A stretch of DNA of 7,339 nucleotides from the NCBI GenBank assembly GCA_017484235.1, contig JAFUTM010000091.1, positions 1-7,339 of the forward strand, given 5' to 3'. The position numbers were made by a program, and so were the translations under genes. The notes beneath the pieces were generated by a model. The model was not told where the DNA came from, ran no database searches, and worked only from the letters and a program-made list of their open reading frames with translations. Shown here piece after piece: positions 5,921-7,339 of the stretch. Numbering within the stretch: the first letter of the stretch is position 1; each line of letters starts with the position of its first letter. The stretch is from Selenomonadaceae bacterium. Its GTDB lineage: Bacteria; Bacillota; Negativicutes; Selenomonadales; Selenomonadaceae.

Positions 5921-7339
5921 ATGATAGAACTAATAAAATTATTACCACTAAAAATGATTATGCTGGCAACATTGGCTAACTTAATGGCGACGAGTACAGG
6001 CTTGTCGTTGATGGCGGTCTCAGCTTGGCTCATAACAACCGCTGCGTTTCACCCAGCCCTCTCAACACTGGCGGTCGGCATAACAATAGTAAGAGCGTCC
6101 GGCATCTTCCGCGCAGTTTTCAAATACGCTGACAGACTGCTGACACATACGGCGATATTCTCAATGCTCACGGAGTTGAGAATAAAAATATATAAATCTG
6201 CAATAATGAGACTGCCGCTAAAGTCCGGCGTCATCGGCGAAGGTGAACTGCTGCACGATTTAACGGTGAGCTGTGACGTATTAAAGGATTTATTTCCGCG
6301 TGTCGTCCAGCCACTGTTATGTGCAGCAATAATAAGCGTCACAGTGACGATATTTTTAGCACAGGTCATATATGTATACGCGATGATTCTACCACTGTCC
6401 ATGACGATTCTGGTGCTTTTAAGCTATGTATTTAACGTGAATGAAGCTAACGACTCAGAATATCGAGATATAATGCTTGATATGTATACCGGACGCGATG
6501 AAATTTTAGTTTCTAAAAGCGTCGATATTGTCGTAAATAAAATCAATGCCGAGTCACATAACTTTAACATTAATAGCCAAGTGAATCGCAATAAAATCGC
6601 AAATATTGACAGTGTTTGCAGTGCTATAACGGTAACTGCATTAATTATTATATTGATTGAATTAGCCGGCAAAGTTAATATCGTTGACTTAGCGGTGTGG
6701 CTCTTTATTTTGTTGTCTACGTTCGATACATTTAATGCATTGCCTGAATCAATGAGGCACCTACATAAAATATTTTTCAAAACGCGCAAAATTAAAAAAA
6801 CTCCAACGGCAACAACAAATGAGAATCATTATCACTCTGCGGAAATTTTTAAATATATAATAAAGGCAGACATGGTAAGGTTTGATTATATATATGGAAT
6901 TAGTGTACTTAAAGATGTGAGTTTTAACGTGAGGCGTGGAGATAAGGTTGCGATAGTTGGAGAAAGTGGCTCTGGTAAGACGACGTTGCTGTACCTGATG
7001 ATAGGGCTGTGGCAGCCAGACGAGGGCAGTATAACGATAAATGGAACGGTTAGTGCAGCGACGACGAATAATTATATCTTCTCTGAGAGCATACGCAAAA
7101 ACTTTGAGATGATGAAACCTGGAATCAAACAAGATGATATATATGAAGTGCTAAGTATGTGTCAGCTCAATGGTTTTGATATAGACGCATATATTGGCGA
7201 AAACGGAGCGAGGCTGTCCGGTGGTGAGAGATGCAGACTACAGACAGCAATAGCAATGGCAGTGAGTTCAGATATTTTGATATTGGACGAGCCAACGGCC
7301 GGATTAGACAGAGTAACGACGAACAAGTTAATGGCAAGA
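5921..7339 (+). CDS. cydC: CydC-like ABC exporter subunit (membrane domain fused to ATPase), 3' end beyond window
   Basis: The frame is open for 473 codons to the window edge; CydC proteins usually have about 550-590. I chose the ATG at 5921. A GTG at 5912 is also possible, and neither has a good ribosome binding site. The N-terminus (STGLSLMAVSAWLITTAA, then RASGIFRAVFKYADRLLTH at about 61-79) is CydC-like. CydC pairs with CydD to export glutathione/cysteine and supports cytochrome bd assembly. Membrane segments fall at about 10-30, 35-60, 115-160 and 235-280. The ATPase has Walker A GESGSGKT (347-354), signature LSGGE (432-436) and Walker B DILILDEP (451-458). The segment between ING and FSESI is about 13 residues shorter than usual, and the Q-loop position reads TNNYIF, with Thr at 382 instead of Gln. 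No cydD or cydAB lies upstream. Another heterodimeric type-1 exporter half is the main alternative. Confidence 0.75.
   Translation, partial: MIELIKLLPLKMIMLATLANLMATSTGLSLMAVSAWLITTAAFHPALSTLAVGITIVRASGIFRAVFKYADRLLTHTAIFSMLTELRIKIYKSAIMRLPLKSGVIGEGELLHDLTVSCDVLKDLFPRVVQPLLCAAIISVTVTIFLAQVIYVYAMILPLSMTILVLLSYVFNVNEANDSEYRDIMLDMYTGRDEILVSKSVDIVVNKINAESHNFNINSQVNRNKIANIDSVCSAITVTALIIILIELAGKVNIVDLAVWLFILLSTFDTFNALPESMRHLHKIFFKTRKIKKTPTATTNENHYHSAEIFKYIIKADMVRFDYIYGISVLKDVSFNVRRGDKVAIVGESGSGKTTLLYLMIGLWQPDEGSITINGTVSAATTNNYIFSESIRKNFEMMKPGIKQDDIYEVLSMCQLNGFDIDAYIGENGARLSGGERCRLQTAIAMAVSSDILILDEPTAGLDRVTTNKLMAR

Noticed and set aside
6049..7132. Three minus-strand open frames (6049-6402, 6424-6789, 6761-7132)
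   Set aside because: All are antisense to the CydC-like gene, which has Walker A, signature and Walker B motifs in the plus frame. None has a ribosome binding site or recognisable domain.

Overview
The window reads as AT-rich chromosomal DNA from a low-GC, probably anaerobic bacterium. The best guess is a diderm Firmicute of the Negativicutes (Selenomonas-like or a relative). This is inferred from the mix of an RTX-type secreted repeat protein, a NimA-like flavin protein, a DUF4127 protein and a CydC-like ABC exporter, together with strong AGGAGGTGAT-type ribosome binding sites. There are no rRNA, tRNA, CRISPR or transposase genes, and no taxonomic marker that would settle the host.

Left half (1-3508), all on the minus strand. 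A three-gene cassette of unknown function (3506 down to 1383) encodes a 148-residue protein and then two diverged paralogues of 238 and 241 residues. The first two genes are 12 bases apart and surely co-transcribed. The two paralogues are separated by a roughly 220-base intergenic stretch that holds a GC-rich core, two perfect hairpins and an AATTAGGAATT repeat. The cassette ends in a rho-independent terminator (about 1318-1350). A separate, well-formed sigma-70-type promoter then drives a large RTX-like calcium-binding repeat gene that runs off the left edge of the window (396 codons visible).

Right half (3627-7339), all on the plus strand. A divergent promoter region (3509-3626) leads into a NimA-type pyridoxamine-oxidase-fold flavoprotein. 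A short repeat-rich gap follows, then a secreted DUF4127 protein that starts with TTG and has a signal peptide. A strong terminator (5861-5906) closes that unit. The last gene is a CydC-like ABC exporter subunit (membrane domain fused to ATPase) cut by the right edge. Its ATPase domain is unusual: the Q-loop glutamine appears to be replaced and the segment before it is shortened.

Functionally the region looks like a set of independent units rather than one pathway: a putative secreted or surface RTX protein, an uncharacterised paralogue cassette beside it, and envelope or redox genes on the other strand. The most interesting items are the uncharacterised cassette, the repeat elements in its gap and at the 3' end of the NimA-like gene, and the atypical CydC-like ATPase.
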